Below, in pieces: positions 63,863 through 64,000 of a DNA stretch of 64,000 bases (positions within the stretch are counted from its first letter, which is position 1; the number at the start of each line of letters is the position of its first letter). The stretch comes from Onchocerca lupi (Eukaryota; Nematoda; Chromadorea; Rhabditida; Onchocercidae). A model generated the notes under the pieces. It saw only the letters and a program-made list of their open reading frames with translations, ran no database searches and was not told the origin of the DNA. Made by a program: the position numbers and the translations under genes. Location of the stretch: NCBI GenBank assembly GCA_028564675.1, contig JAOVVO010000254.1, positions 1 through 64,000 of the forward strand. Direction: 5' to 3'.

Positions 63863-64000
63863 AATGAAAATATTTCATTAATTTAATTGAATAATTCTAA
63901 TAATTCCACCTTAGCAAATCTTGAAAAATTTTTTATAGAATTTTCAATGGAACTTCATACATCATTTTAACTTTCAGATAATCTATTCCATCCCGTTTCT

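Larger units (their letters stand above)
53437..64000. other. Upstream flank of unc-53 with no recognised gene
   Basis: 10.6 kb 5' of the exon 1a start. It holds tandem repeats (54360-55090, 55405-55775, 59372-59535), AAT microsatellites (63140-63235, 63822-63860) and two GC-richer islands (60330-60960, 62300-62500) with no continuous frame. The unc-53 promoter and leader should lie in the first few kb; a short palindrome TGTCGTGACA at 53673-53682 is the only feature I noted close to the start. The small ORFs (54083-54310, 57895-58089, 58616-58810) have no recognisable motifs. Confidence 0.6.

Noticed and set aside
1..64000. CRISPR arrays, operons, tRNA or rRNA genes
   Set aside because: The repeats are contiguous tandem units without unique spacers, the gene is spliced, and I saw no cloverleaf or rRNA-like sequence.

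Overview
The window is eukaryotic nuclear DNA, roughly 80% A+T by eye, full of A and T homopolymer runs. It has no long open reading frame and no bacterial-style gene arrangement. The one gene I can support is split into small exons on the minus strand. It is the 5' part of an unc-53 / neuron navigator (NAV, sickie) gene. I found it by pairing short CpG-containing islands (TCG, CCG, ACG, CGA codons) with GT..AG boundaries and checking reading phase. Nine coding exons chain without a phase break into 305 codons, from an ATG at 53436 to 1684. A tenth exon (362-397) is possible. The gene continues off the left end.

The peptide starts MAPTSNRELIP|IYTEWSNRHL, runs through a single N-terminal calponin-homology (CH) domain ending near STYKQRIKQ, and then through a Ser/Thr/Pro-rich linker with IMPP..KLPSPSV and MLKIKLF. 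From memory these match C. elegans UNC-53 better than insect sickie or vertebrate NAV1-3 (for example LIPIYTDWANRHL, STYKQK, IMPP..KLPSP, MLKLKLF). A nematode is therefore the most likely source, though I cannot name a genus. NAV proteins are cytoskeleton-associated and guide cell and axon migration. The linker, coiled-coil and C-terminal AAA-type ATPase parts lie outside the window.

Layout, right to left in gene direction: 64000-53437 upstream DNA with diverged tandem repeats and GC-richer islands; exon 1a (53404-53436); a candidate alternative first exon 1b (47377-47442); CH-domain exons 2-5 (42801-42915, 40906-40970, 34455-34527, 18539-18643); linker exons 6-9 (17621-17738, 12111-12220, 2740-2848, 1684-1870); possible exon 10 (362-397). 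Introns run from 0.8 to 15.8 kb, so about 52 kb of DNA encodes about 305 residues. That is very extended for a nematode.

The introns hold no recognisable transposase, reverse transcriptase or RNA gene. They are largely built of locally duplicated, diverged tandem repeats (periods 26-361 bp), microsatellites and homopolymers. Three signals stand out against the AT-rich background: DR1-type nuclear-receptor-like elements (AGGTCA-A-AGTTCA and relatives), TGCATG clusters on the transcribed strand in the introns flanking exon 7, and a dispersed GAGCCAAG / GCCTAG motif vocabulary. Most small ORFs are chance or repeat-derived.
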